The notes beneath the pieces are model-generated. The model did no database searches, was not told the DNA's origin, and saw nothing but the letters and a program-made list of their open reading frames with translations. A program made the position numbers and the translations under genes. Source: CAYGTO01 sp964352815 (GTDB taxonomy: Bacteria; Pseudomonadota; Alphaproteobacteria; Rickettsiales; UBA3002). Taken from it: DNA of 61,746 bases. Below are positions 33,624 to 40,787 of the stretch, piece after piece; position 1 is the stretch's first letter; each line of letters begins with the position of its first letter. Location of the stretch: NCBI GenBank assembly GCA_964352815.1, contig CAYGTO010000011.1, positions 1 through 61,746 on the forward strand. The letters run 5' to 3'.

Positions 33624-34250
33624 ATGTCTGAGAATGAGACAGGAAAAAGCAGTGGGTTGCTCTCCTTTTTAGTGAACCCATTCAAAAATAAAGACTCTAA
33701 TGCCAATCCTGGCGATGAAGCGGTGCGTTTATACGCGGCGCATCCGATGCAATCCAAGATTAACGCGCTGCGTGATCAAGCGTTTGGCCATGCCTCGTTT
33801 GGCGATTTGAAGAAAGCGCTGCTTGAAGATGCGAAATCAAGCACGATGCTCAACCTGTGCGGTGCGAATTTGCAAGGTTTTAGCGCGATTTGCGGTAATG
33901 ACTGGGATGATGTGATCATGGAAGGGGCCGATATTTCCTATGGATCGGTCGAGCTAACGGCGGGCAAAGAGCTGGAAATGGTCGGTATGAATGCGGCCTA
34001 TTGCGACATCATCTCCCCAGAAGCGGCAACGCTCAAGGCGGAGCGTAGCTGCCTCGTGGGTGCGCGGTTGCGTGGTGAGAATGTCGGTGAAGGTGCGACC
34101 TTCGGCCGGTTAGAGCTCAATGATTCCGATGCACGCGCCGCCGATATTTCGGGCGCACGCGTTTATCAAATTGAAGCACGCGGCGCTGATATGAGCGGTG
34201 TGAATTTCTCTGGTGCGACCCTGACGGGCGACCTGTCGAGCTGGGGGTAG
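33624..34250 (+). CDS. Pentapeptide-repeat protein, N-terminal part (split gene)
   Basis: The product starts with a polar segment (about 1-45), then a helical region, then pentapeptide-like repeats with A(D/N)LXX spacing (CGANLQGF, MEGADISYG, SDARAADISGARVYQIEARGADMSGVNFSGATL). Such repeats build a right-handed beta-helix. It stops at a TAG directly after a G5 tract (34243-34247). Adding one G would fuse it in frame to the next ORF, which continues the repeats. A GTG three codons upstream is an alternative start. Confidence 0.75.
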   Translation: MSENETGKSSGLLSFLVNPFKNKDSNANPGDEAVRLYAAHPMQSKINALRDQAFGHASFGDLKKALLEDAKSSTMLNLCGANLQGFSAICGNDWDDVIMEGADISYGSVELTAGKELEMVGMNAAYCDIISPEAATLKAERSCLVGARLRGENVGEGATFGRLELNDSDARAADISGARVYQIEARGADMSGVNFSGATLTGDLSSWG

Positions 34251-34252
34251 CG

Positions 34253-35002
34253 GTGGCATTAGGCGGCGGAAATGAAACAGGTAAAACCGTAGCGATTGGT
34301 GCGGATTTTAGCGGCTGTAATCTGGTGAAGCTTAACGCTGCCGGTGCTGATCTGAGCCATGCAGATTTCACTGGCGCTGCTCTATCCAACGTGAATTTTG
34401 CCGGCGCGAACCTCTCTGGTGCAGATTTGACGAACGCTAACATGCAAGATGTGTGTTTGGACGGGTGTATCATGTACGGGGTTCAGTGCGACCCTCAAGC
34501 GCTCTACAATGATGTCATGGCAGGCAAGGTCACGTTGAATGGCGCTATAGGCGTGACGCCGAATCATGAACGTGGCACGATGGAGATTGAATCCGTGCCA
34601 GGGCGCGAGGCAGACCGCGCTGCTGCGATTGCTGAAGAGGTGGCAGGGTACCGTGAGGCATCTTACGCGCACTTTAAGGGTGTTGATGGCCAAGCAGCGG
34701 CGATGCAAGGCGTCAAAGAGCTCGCAATGGCATCCGACGTTGGCCTTGCGGAAGCACCAGAGCTTGGACCGCAACAAGGCCAGGCACCCCCTATGAATAT
34801 AGAAGCATTAGCAACTGAATATGCTGAAATGCGCACCATGGTCTCTGAAGCGGAAGCGGCAGCAGCAAAAGAAGGCGCAACCCCAGATCAGATCGCAGGC
34901 ATTGGCCGGGATGTGCAAGCCGCGATGGAAGGGGTTGATGGCCCCGAAGCGCGTGAAGCAGGGCTGAAGGTCGCTGAAGAAGCGGGCCGTGGTCTCGCCT
35001 AA
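34253..35002 (+). CDS. Pentapeptide-repeat protein, C-terminal part (split gene)
   Basis: It continues the repeat pattern (IGADFSGCNLVKLNAAGADLSHADFTGAALSNV in separate five-residue units, ANLSGADLTNANMQDV) to about residue 70. A helical Ala/Glu-rich C-terminal half without recognised domain follows. The apparent GTG start has no ribosome site and lies 2 bp after the previous stop, so I think it is the same gene in another frame (about 460 residues in all). Function unknown. Confidence 0.7.
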   Translation: MALGGGNETGKTVAIGADFSGCNLVKLNAAGADLSHADFTGAALSNVNFAGANLSGADLTNANMQDVCLDGCIMYGVQCDPQALYNDVMAGKVTLNGAIGVTPNHERGTMEIESVPGREADRAAAIAEEVAGYREASYAHFKGVDGQAAAMQGVKELAMASDVGLAEAPELGPQQGQAPPMNIEALATEYAEMRTMVSEAEAAAAKEGATPDQIAGIGRDVQAAMEGVDGPEAREAGLKVAEEAGRGLA

Positions 35003-35089
35003 CACCTTACCGCATTGTCATTTTTAAACTATTTCCTTTCTCTTTGAACTGTCCTATATCTGCATGAATCATTGCAATTCGAGGATTCT

Positions 35090-35755
35090 ATGCTAGATAC
35101 CGTATCGCAGCCCACCGGGCCGCAAGAAACAGAAAGACACCAGACTATGCCGAACCGCCATGTGCTTCCACACGATCAGCGCCCAAGCCAAGATGAAGCG
35201 ATGGATGCTGTGAAAACGCTCATTCGCTGGGCGGGCGACAATCCCGAGCGAGAAGGCCTGCTCGAGACGCCAAAGCGTGTGGTGAAAGCCTACCGTGAGT
35301 TCTTTCAAGGCTATGATGAAGACCCGAAAGAGGTGCTCGCCAAAACCTTTGAGGAGGTGGATGGCTATGATGAGATGGTGTTGCTGAAAAACATGCGCGT
35401 CGAATCGCACTGTGAGCACCATATGGTGCCGATTATCGGTAAGGCGCATGTCGCCTATTTGCCTGATAAACGCGTGGTGGGGATCAGCAAGATTGCACGC
35501 CTGCTCGATATTTTCAGTAAGCGGTTGCAAACGCAGGAAACCATGACGGCGCAAATCGCCGACACGATTGTGCAGGTGATGCAGCCGCTTGGATGTGCGG
35601 TAGTGATTGATGCGAAACATCAATGTATGACCACGCGCGGGGTACACAAGACCGAAACGACGACAGTGACCAGCCAAATGCGCGGGACGTTTAAGACAGA
35701 TCCAAGAACGCGCGCCGAGTTCATGTCCCTGATTAGTTCACCGGAAGTGGGCTAA
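35090..35755 (+). CDS. folE: GTP cyclohydrolase I
   Basis: FolE converts GTP to 7,8-dihydroneopterin triphosphate, the entry to folate and to the queuosine precursor route. Signature blocks: NPEREGLLETPKRVVKAY, ESHCEHHMVPIIGKAHVAYLP split over the zinc Cys and His residues, VVGISKIARLLDIFSKRLQTQE, and QCMTTRGVHK with the second zinc Cys. ATG 35090 is preceded by GAGG at 35081. The 221-residue length is normal. A maf gene and a QueD-like gene follow. Confidence 0.96.
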   Translation: MLDTVSQPTGPQETERHQTMPNRHVLPHDQRPSQDEAMDAVKTLIRWAGDNPEREGLLETPKRVVKAYREFFQGYDEDPKEVLAKTFEEVDGYDEMVLLKNMRVESHCEHHMVPIIGKAHVAYLPDKRVVGISKIARLLDIFSKRLQTQETMTAQIADTIVQVMQPLGCAVVIDAKHQCMTTRGVHKTETTTVTSQMRGTFKTDPRTRAEFMSLISSPEVG

Positions 35756-35807
35756 ACCCCGAATCTCCAGCTGACATTGCACGCAAAATGCGTACACTAA
35801 GCGCATT

Positions 35808-36422
35808 ATGATTACGCAGCATGTTCCTTTGATTCTCGCTTCGGGCTCGGTGATTCGCGCGCAGATGCTCAAAGAAGTGGGGCTGACCTTTTCCGTATTG
35901 CCTTCCAGCACTGATGAAGAAGCGATCAAGCAAGCGCAATCGAAACTGTTTTACCCTGAATTGGCGCAAGAGCTTGCCCTTGCTAAAGCGCTTTCGGTAG
36001 GTAAAGACCACCCGGGAAGCCTGACAATTGGCGCCGATCAGCTCTGCGTGTGCGATCATATCCCCGGTGAGAGCAAAATTCTCGATAAGCCCGGCAGTCT
36101 TGCGAAAGCCGCGGAACAGCTGAAATATATGCGCGATGTGCCACATGAGCAATACGCGGCAGTGGTGGTGGTGAAAGGTGAGGAGGTGCTCTTTCGCTAC
36201 ACGGGCAACGCCAAAATGCGTATCCGCGCCCTCAGTGATGAGGAGATTGCGGCCTATGTCCGCGTGGATGAGCCGGTGGATTCCTGCGGTGGTTATAAGT
36301 TTGAATCGCTCGGCCGCCATCTTTTCGACGAGGTGAAAGGTGATATGGATGTGATCAAAGGCCTGCCATTGGTGCCGCTACTGAAAAAGCTACATGAGCT
36401 CAAGGCGATTAGTTTCGCTTAG
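35808..36422 (+). CDS. Maf family nucleotide pyrophosphatase
   Basis: Maf proteins hydrolyse non-canonical or modified nucleoside triphosphates and are linked to septum formation. The 204-residue product begins LILASGSVIRAQMLKEVGL, has LTIGADQLCVCD with the catalytic Asp region and VDSCGGYKFESLG near 165-178. The usual SPRR after ASG is replaced by SVIR, a variant seen in one Alphaproteobacterial subgroup. Substrate not predictable. Confidence 0.88.
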   Translation: MITQHVPLILASGSVIRAQMLKEVGLTFSVLPSSTDEEAIKQAQSKLFYPELAQELALAKALSVGKDHPGSLTIGADQLCVCDHIPGESKILDKPGSLAKAAEQLKYMRDVPHEQYAAVVVVKGEEVLFRYTGNAKMRIRALSDEEIAAYVRVDEPVDSCGGYKFESLGRHLFDEVKGDMDVIKGLPLVPLLKKLHELKAISFA

Positions 36423-36456
36423 TTGCTTTTCTTACCATTTCCGCTATACCGCCCCT

Positions 36457-37305
36457 ATGCAGCTCTTTGTTGAACAATTGACCGTGATTGATTTCGCCTA
36501 TCTCGACCCAGAATATGGGATTGTCGGTGAAAGCCTCATCTGTGATGTGACGCTCCATGGCGGGCTTGATGAGCAAGGCATGATTATGGATTTCGGGCCC
36601 ATGAAAAAGCGCATCAAAGACGCGATTGACGGCTGGATGGATCATGCGCTGGTTACTGCATCTCAGGATGCGCATCTAACAGCAGAAGAATCAGGCGAGA
36701 CCGTCACATTGAAATATCGGCTGAATGATGAGGCTGAGATCATCCATCAATCGCCCAAAGAAGCCGTGTTCTTGCTCGACGCAGAAGCGGTGACGCCCGA
36801 GGCGATGACGCGCTATCTTGAGTCGGCGCTGATGGCAGTGGTGCATGAAACCGTGACGCGTGTGGAAATTCAGCTGCGCACCGAAATCATTGAGAGCGCC
36901 TATTACCATTACGCGCACGGGCTGAAGAAGCATGAGGGTAATTGTCAGCGTATTGCCCATGGCCACCGCTCCAAGCTGCTTGTATGGGTGAATGGCACAC
37001 CTGCACCAGAGCTGGCCAGCGAATGGGCGGATCAGTGGAAGCATATTTACATTGGCACGCGTGAAGATATCGCAGAAACCCTGCAGGTTGGTGGCGTGGA
37101 CTATTATGAATTTCGCTACAGGGCGCCGCAGGGGGCATTCATGCTTCGCTATCCTGTAAACTGCTGCCATATCATTGACACTGAATCGACGGTCGAGAAT
37201 ATCTCACACCATATTGCGGATCAGCTGCACGTAGCCGACTCTGGCCAAAACTACACCGTGCGCGCCTATGAGGGCGTGCAAAAAGGCGCGGTTTCAAGCG
37301 CGTGA
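36457..37305 (+). CDS. 6-carboxytetrahydropterin synthase (QueD)-like protein, two T-fold halves
   Basis: QueD makes 6-carboxytetrahydropterin in the queuosine pathway. The 282-residue protein is about twice the size of E. coli QueD. The first half has MIMDFGPMKKRIKD...DHALV and a HETVTRVEIQL block. The second half has the zinc motif NCQRIAHGHRSKL. ATG 36457 is the first start not overlapping maf. Its stop is the exact left border of the duplicated MuF segment of the toxin island. Substrate should be treated as open. Confidence 0.8.
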   Translation: MQLFVEQLTVIDFAYLDPEYGIVGESLICDVTLHGGLDEQGMIMDFGPMKKRIKDAIDGWMDHALVTASQDAHLTAEESGETVTLKYRLNDEAEIIHQSPKEAVFLLDAEAVTPEAMTRYLESALMAVVHETVTRVEIQLRTEIIESAYYHYAHGLKKHEGNCQRIAHGHRSKLLVWVNGTPAPELASEWADQWKHIYIGTREDIAETLQVGGVDYYEFRYRAPQGAFMLRYPVNCCHIIDTESTVENISHHIADQLHVADSGQNYTVRAYEGVQKGAVSSA

Positions 37306-37633
37306 TGGCGGGGATCAGATATTGCTCGGGGTAGAGTGATTCCGCACGACCGTCCGAACCCGGGCCGGGGCGGCGGAGTTGCTCAACGCCTTGATCATCC
37401 ACCAGTGCGGGATAAGGAAAGCATCGGCAATTCGGTGCTGCACCGGGGTGGCCGGTGGCAGGCGGGTTGTCCCAGGAAAAGGTTGCGCCTTCATTCGCAG
37501 CGTGTGATGGGCGCACCTTATCATCTCCCGCCGTCGACCATGTGTAATGGGTGATACCGAGCTGCTGCTGGCGTTCTTGATCGAGCGTTTGACGCAGGGA
37601 ATAATCGATTTTCTCCGCCTCACGATCAATCAC
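37306..37633 (-). pseudogene. Orphan MuF-domain fragment without toxin
   Basis: On this strand the sequence encodes a MuF end-piece: ITHYTWSTAGDDKVRPSH, ATFSWDNPPATGHPG, NCRCFPYPALVDDQGVEQL and SLYPEQYLIPAI. This matches residues about 185-284 of the complete protein at 38762-39943, and the DNA of both copies is almost identical over more than 100 bp. It lacks the N-terminal 180 residues and any C-terminal toxin: the match stops at the QueD-like stop codon. Its GTG start overlaps the preceding small gene by 8 bp. Confidence 0.8.
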
Positions 37634-37856
37634 CCGGTCGATTTGTGGCTTCTTCTTTTAGTTTTTTCCAGCTACTTTTAGGTACTTGATATTCTTTTTT
37701 TGCAATATCAATCGCAATCTCTTTGGTATCTTGCAAAGTATCGTATACCCCAACCCCTTCATTGTTGATTACTCTAAAATAGAAGCCAACAGCGTCGTCC
37801 TCTTCTATCTCGAATCTATTTCCTGATTCGCTAATAAAGTGTGATTTCCATTTCAT
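37626..37856 (-). CDS. Small protein, candidate immunity protein
   Basis: A 76-residue soluble protein with predicted strand-rich N-terminal half (GFYFRVINNEGVGVYD) and helical end (TKEIAIDIAKKEYQVPKSSWKKL). The pattern of a short strand, D-LQDT, a helix ending in EY-VP-SSW is one I associate with small immunity-type proteins next to polymorphic toxins. It starts 7 bp after the preceding small gene and abuts the orphan MuF fragment. AT-rich compared with the housekeeping genes. Confidence 0.6.
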   Translation of the reverse strand: MKWKSHFISESGNRFEIEEDDAVGFYFRVINNEGVGVYDTLQDTKEIAIDIAKKEYQVPKSSWKKLKEEATNRPGD

Positions 37857-37863
37857 TTTTTAA

Positions 37864-38022
37864 TCATACGTCTTTCAATGTGAAATAGACGGCGATTTCT
37901 TCTTCTGCGATTTCCGTTGCTTTTTTTGCGTCTCTCTCTTTAACACACCCAGAAAAAACCAAGGTGCTAACGACATACTCGGCAATGTCTTTGCTCTCTT
38001 TTCGGATTTCTTCTTCAGTCAT
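37864..38022 (-). CDS. Tandem small paralogue C
   Basis: 52 residues, MTEEEIRKESKDIAEYVVST... ending EIAEEEIAVYFTLKDV. It shares with the two genes upstream the layout: polar start, helix, V-KERDAKKATEIAEEEI motif, short end. GGGA lies before the ATG at 38022. The frame stays open further upstream, but those codons overlap the preceding gene. Function unknown; perhaps an immunity or antitoxin-type protein. Confidence 0.55.
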   Translation of the reverse strand: MTEEEIRKESKDIAEYVVSTLVFSGCVKERDAKKATEIAEEEIAVYFTLKDV

Positions 38023-38035
38023 TTTCCCAATGGCC

Positions 38036-38200
38036 CTATATTCCTTCAATATGAATCTGAACTTGAATTTCTTCAGATGCAATATCGGCGGCTTTATCTA
38101 CGTCTCTATTTTTTATGAGGCCAGTTTCTGCGAGTGTAGCAACGACAATGTTTGCCATTCTATCGCTCAGCTCTTTGAGTTCTTTTTCTGTTCGTTGCAT
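38036..38200 (-). CDS. Tandem small paralogue B
   Basis: 54 residues: MQRTEKELKELSDRMANIVV, then a core IKNRDVDKAADIASEEIQV like those of its neighbours. The closest relative is paralogue C, by eye about 40% identical. It lies between two similar genes on the same strand with 13- and 25-bp gaps. Soluble and helical. No known family recognised. Confidence 0.55.
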   Translation of the reverse strand: MQRTEKELKELSDRMANIVVATLAETGLIKNRDVDKAADIASEEIQVQIHIEGI

Positions 38201-38225
38201 TGTTATCTAACGCTTTATTAACCAG

Positions 38226-38384
38226 CTAGTAGTCTCCGGCTGCTTTTCGTACATCGATTTCTTCAGCAGCGATTTCGATCGCTTTATCAAGATCCTTATC
38301 TTTGATAATTGCTGCAGTGTTCAAACCATCAATGATCAACGCAGCAAGATCTTCACTGCTCAGTTTTTTTCGTTCTGTATTCAC
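38226..38384 (-). CDS. Tandem small paralogue A (GTG start)
   Basis: 52 residues from GTG at 38384, with a good AAGGAG ribosome site 7 bases upstream. It reads (M)NTERKKLSSEDLAALIIDG and has the shared core IKDKDLDKAIEIAAEEIDV. The ribosome site overlaps the stop codon of the upstream remnant, implying translational coupling in an operon. Confidence 0.55.
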   Translation of the reverse strand: MNTERKKLSSEDLAALIIDGLNTAAIIKDKDLDKAIEIAAEEIDVRKAAGDY

Positions 38385-38395
38385 TCTCTATCTCC

Positions 38396-38491
38396 TTAGT
38401 CTGGGAAATGTACTTTCTTAAAGTCCACTTCACTAAAATCTATGTCAATTGTGGGGCCGCCGCTCTTTGATGACTTGCGATATAGGGGTTT
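38396..38491 (-). pseudogene. 3' remnant of a gene between immunity gene and small paralogues
   Basis: An open frame without start codon encodes SGGPTIDIDFSEVDFKKVHF and ends at a TAA that overlaps the ribosome site of paralogue A. In the frame of the upstream immunity gene, read past its stop, lies ELETPISQVIKERR, which could be the preceding part. This looks like the decayed end of a displaced toxin or other cassette gene. Confidence 0.3.
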
Positions 38492-38501
38492 CTAGCTCGT
38501 A

Positions 38502-38765
38502 TCATGCCTGTGCTATGTTGTTAGATATACGTTCAAATGATGCTTTACGGTCCACGATATTCTGCCGCGTCAGATTAAAACTCCGTTGCCAGATACGCTC
38601 AATAATATCTTGTATTTCTGTTCCGGCAACACTGTCATCTGAAATTGCCATATATATTTCAGTAGCTTCAGAATGATATTCATCTTCTGGCGCTCCGGCT
38701 GCAATGAGCCCTTCAATATCTTCTTCAAGAAGCAATCTTTCGATTTGTTCTAGTATAACGTTCAT
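38502..38765 (-). CDS. Candidate immunity protein of the MuF toxin
   Basis: An 87-residue acidic helical protein (MNVILEQIERLLLEEDIEGL, AGAPEDEYHSEATEIYMAI, WQRSFNLTRQNI). The start overlaps the toxin stop by 4 bases (ATGA), the classical arrangement of toxin and immunity genes. It resembles, from memory, DUF1871-like small acidic proteins carrying a GAPEDEY motif. It should neutralise the C-terminal domain of the upstream protein; this is inference from position. Confidence 0.7.
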   Translation of the reverse strand: MNVILEQIERLLLEEDIEGLIAAGAPEDEYHSEATEIYMAISDDSVAGTEIQDIIERIWQRSFNLTRQNIVDRKASFERISNNIAQA

Positions 38766-39943
38766 TTTTTCCTCCAGGTAGTAATGACCTTTCCCGTATT
38801 ACGCCCTTCTGTTTCAACGACAACCACGACACCATTGTCGCCAGTGTAATGCTTCTGTTTTGTTCCGTACTTACCTATTTTAATTTCAACCCTTTTAGAC
38901 TTCTCCGCAGATTTTATGGCTTTATCAATTTCTTTTTGGGAAATTTTCCTTTCCAGCCCTCTTTTGATTCCGTGTGATGTTGTTTTGTCATTGCTAAGAG
39001 GTTTCTTGTCACTCTGCCGCGGAATATTCTTGATCGCTTCAACTCCCTGCTTCGCCCCTGCCACCGCGGCGCCGGCACCACGCCGTGCGGCGATGGCAGG
39101 GATCAGATATTGTTCGGGGTAGAGTGATTCCGCACGACCGTCCGAACCCGGGCCGGGGCGGCGGAGTTGCTCAACGCCTTGATCATCCACCAGTGCGGGA
39201 TAAGGAAAGCAGCGGCAATTGGGCGCGGTGCCGGGATGGCCGGTGCTTGGCGGATTGTCCCAGGAAAAGGTTGCGCCTTCATTGGCGGCATGACTCGGGC
39301 GAACCTTCTCATCGCCCGCCGTCACCCATGTGTAATGCGTTAAACCAAATTCCTTTTGGCGGCGCATTGATAGCCGAATTTCAAGCTTTTCCTTTACTTT
39401 ATCTGCATCCTTGCGAATCAATTCCCGCACTTGCGCTTCGAGATTCTTATCAAAATCAATGGCTTTGAGCGAGAGGGGGATGGGCATCGGCGCGGCTTTC
39501 ACATCCACTATCACCTGGTCGGTGGCGCCGGTGATGAGGGCTTCGGCGTCGCTGAGGGCGGTGGTCACGAAGGCGTTTAGCGGGTCGATGTTGCGTGCGA
39601 TCGCCTGCACGAAATTCAGCTGCGCCTCGGCGAGCAGCCCTTCGAGATAGGGCTCTTCCATCTCGACCTCTTCAATGCCGGTCAGCTCCTGCATCTGCTT
39701 TTCAAACTCAAGCCAATGCTCGCGCTCCGCCTGTTTCATGAGCGGCTCGGCGTCTGCCATGGCATCCGTGAGCTGCTCCATCCCTTCGATGGCTAGTTCA
39801 GCCTCGAAGATCAGTAAATCGGGATTGGTAAAGACACGCTGCCGCTTAGTTTCGGGCGGGCGCGTGCTGGGCAGGGGGAGGGCCGGCGGCAACGCGCCAA
39901 TTGGCAGCACGCGGCCAGGCTCCCAAAGATCAGGGAAGTGCAT
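38762..39943 (-). CDS. MuF-domain polymorphic toxin with RNase-like C-terminal domain
   Basis: 393 residues in three parts. Residues 1-180 are helical, phage head-protein-like. Residues about 185-250 form a MuF/SPP1-gp7 minor-head domain (LTHYTWVTAGDEKVRPSH, ATFSWDN, GTAPNCRCFPYP). After an Ala/Gly linker, residues about 323-393 form a compact domain: HGIKRGLERKISQKEIDKAI, then YTGDNGVVVVVE and GKVITTWRKK. This layout (H, R, strand, strand ending IT-W) resembles the DUF4258/BECR-type RNase toxins. MuF-toxin fusions are known from prophages. No other phage gene is nearby. An immunity-like gene overlaps by 4 bp. Confidence 0.8.
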   Translation of the reverse strand: MHFPDLWEPGRVLPIGALPPALPLPSTRPPETKRQRVFTNPDLLIFEAELAIEGMEQLTDAMADAEPLMKQAEREHWLEFEKQMQELTGIEEVEMEEPYLEGLLAEAQLNFVQAIARNIDPLNAFVTTALSDAEALITGATDQVIVDVKAAPMPIPLSLKAIDFDKNLEAQVRELIRKDADKVKEKLEIRLSMRRQKEFGLTHYTWVTAGDEKVRPSHAANEGATFSWDNPPSTGHPGTAPNCRCFPYPALVDDQGVEQLRRPGPGSDGRAESLYPEQYLIPAIAARRGAGAAVAGAKQGVEAIKNIPRQSDKKPLSNDKTTSHGIKRGLERKISQKEIDKAIKSAEKSKRVEIKIGKYGTKQKHYTGDNGVVVVVETEGRNTGKVITTWRKK

Positions 39944-40050
39944 TAATCGCTCATTATGGGTGAATTATGAGCAGTGTAGCCCAGGCGATTCAGGGCCGGA
40001 AGGGGCGTTCGGCAATTTTTTTGAAAAATAGAGAATCATTTTGGAGCGGA

Positions 40051-40194
40051 TTAATACTGCGCGATAATCTCGGAAGTAACGGTTTGCGATGACATAGAAT
40101 GGCTGGGAACGTGAATCAATGCCATGAACAGCCAGACCAGATAACAGGCCCGGGTAAGGGGGGTGTTAAAGAGTCGGTTGATCATTGGTAACAT
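40051..40194 (-). CDS. Small membrane or exported protein, 47 residues
   Basis: The product has a basic start, a hydrophobic segment (ACYLVWLFMALIHV, residues 15-28), then a polar tail SMSSQTVTSEIIAQY. AGAGG lies 7 bases before the ATG at 40194; a second ATG three codons in is also possible. It lies 107 bp upstream of the MuF toxin, same strand. Unknown function. Confidence 0.45.
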   Translation of the reverse strand: MLPMINRLFNTPLTRACYLVWLFMALIHVPSHSMSSQTVTSEIIAQY

Positions 40195-40263
40195 ACAGAA
40201 TCCTCTCACTCTGGCTAGTATGGCATGAAAATCTTAAGGATTTATTACCCATTGATTTTGAAC

Positions 40264-40288
40264 AAAAAAATCCCGGCACGAGGCCGGG
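40264..40288 (-). terminator. Rho-independent terminator
   Basis: Read on the minus strand: CCCGGC-CTCGT-GCCGGG followed by A and T7. It lies 58 bp after the stop of the 78-residue gene at 40347-40583 and ends its transcript before the 47-residue gene. Confidence 0.88.
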
Positions 40289-40346
40289 AGGAAGAGTGTG
40301 TGGAGTGAAAGGGAAACGGGTTCAGCGCATAGCGCTGGCCAGGCAA

Positions 40347-40583
40347 TTACCGCCAGCCGCGCTCCGCACTGATTTCGAGAAGAACCGTACGCTCCTGCTC
40401 AACACGGGCGACCTCTTGCGGGTCATTCATATCTGAGGAAATAACGATAGGTTTCAGCTCTGAAGCGTGCGCAGAAAGCTGGCTCGCGACGAGCATGAGT
40501 GCAATAGTAGCAAAGGTGAAACAAATAATGGAAAAGGTTAACATCTGTAGCCCCCGATAACGATAGAATGTTGATTTTGTCAT
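40347..40583 (-). CDS. Small single-pass or exported protein, 78 residues
   Basis: Basic N-terminus, hydrophobic segment (MLTFSIICFTFATIALMLVA, residues about 14-33) followed by ASQLSAHASE, a possible signal-peptidase site, and a charged C-terminal part. AGGGA precedes the ATG. It is divergent from astC, and a strong terminator follows it. I do not recognise it. Confidence 0.6.
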   Translation of the reverse strand: MTKSTFYRYRGLQMLTFSIICFTFATIALMLVASQLSAHASELKPIVISSDMNDPQEVARVEQERTVLLEISAERGWR

Positions 40584-40638
40584 GGTATTCCCTGCTTTTA
40601 TGTTGCTTTTGTTATGTGTTAATAATAGCGTTAATTAA

Positions 40639-40653
40639 TTAACATTATGTTAA
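40639..40653. promoter_or_regulatory. CtrA-like site (TTAA-N7-TTAA) in the divergent region before astC
   Basis: TTAA (40639-40642), CATTATG, TTAA (40650-40653). It overlaps a 14-bp perfect palindrome GTTAATTAATTAAC (40630-40643), and several further GTTAA words lie within 60 bp. The region could control the small membrane protein gene, astC, or both. Match to consensus only. Confidence 0.4.
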
Positions 40654-40787
40654 ATAAAGCTGCAATTGCGTTAACTTTTTAAGATGTGCCTTAGGGCAGA
40701 AAAATACCTAAAATAAGGACGATTTACTCTGTGCACCTGCTCAGCAGCAGGCTAGACCTTACCTGTGCGGCCGTGTATACTGCTGCA

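Noticed and set aside
37306..40200. A complete or defective prophage around the MuF protein
   Set aside because: No integrase, terminase, portal, capsid, tail or lysis genes and no attachment-site repeats can be seen. Housekeeping genes lie on both sides.
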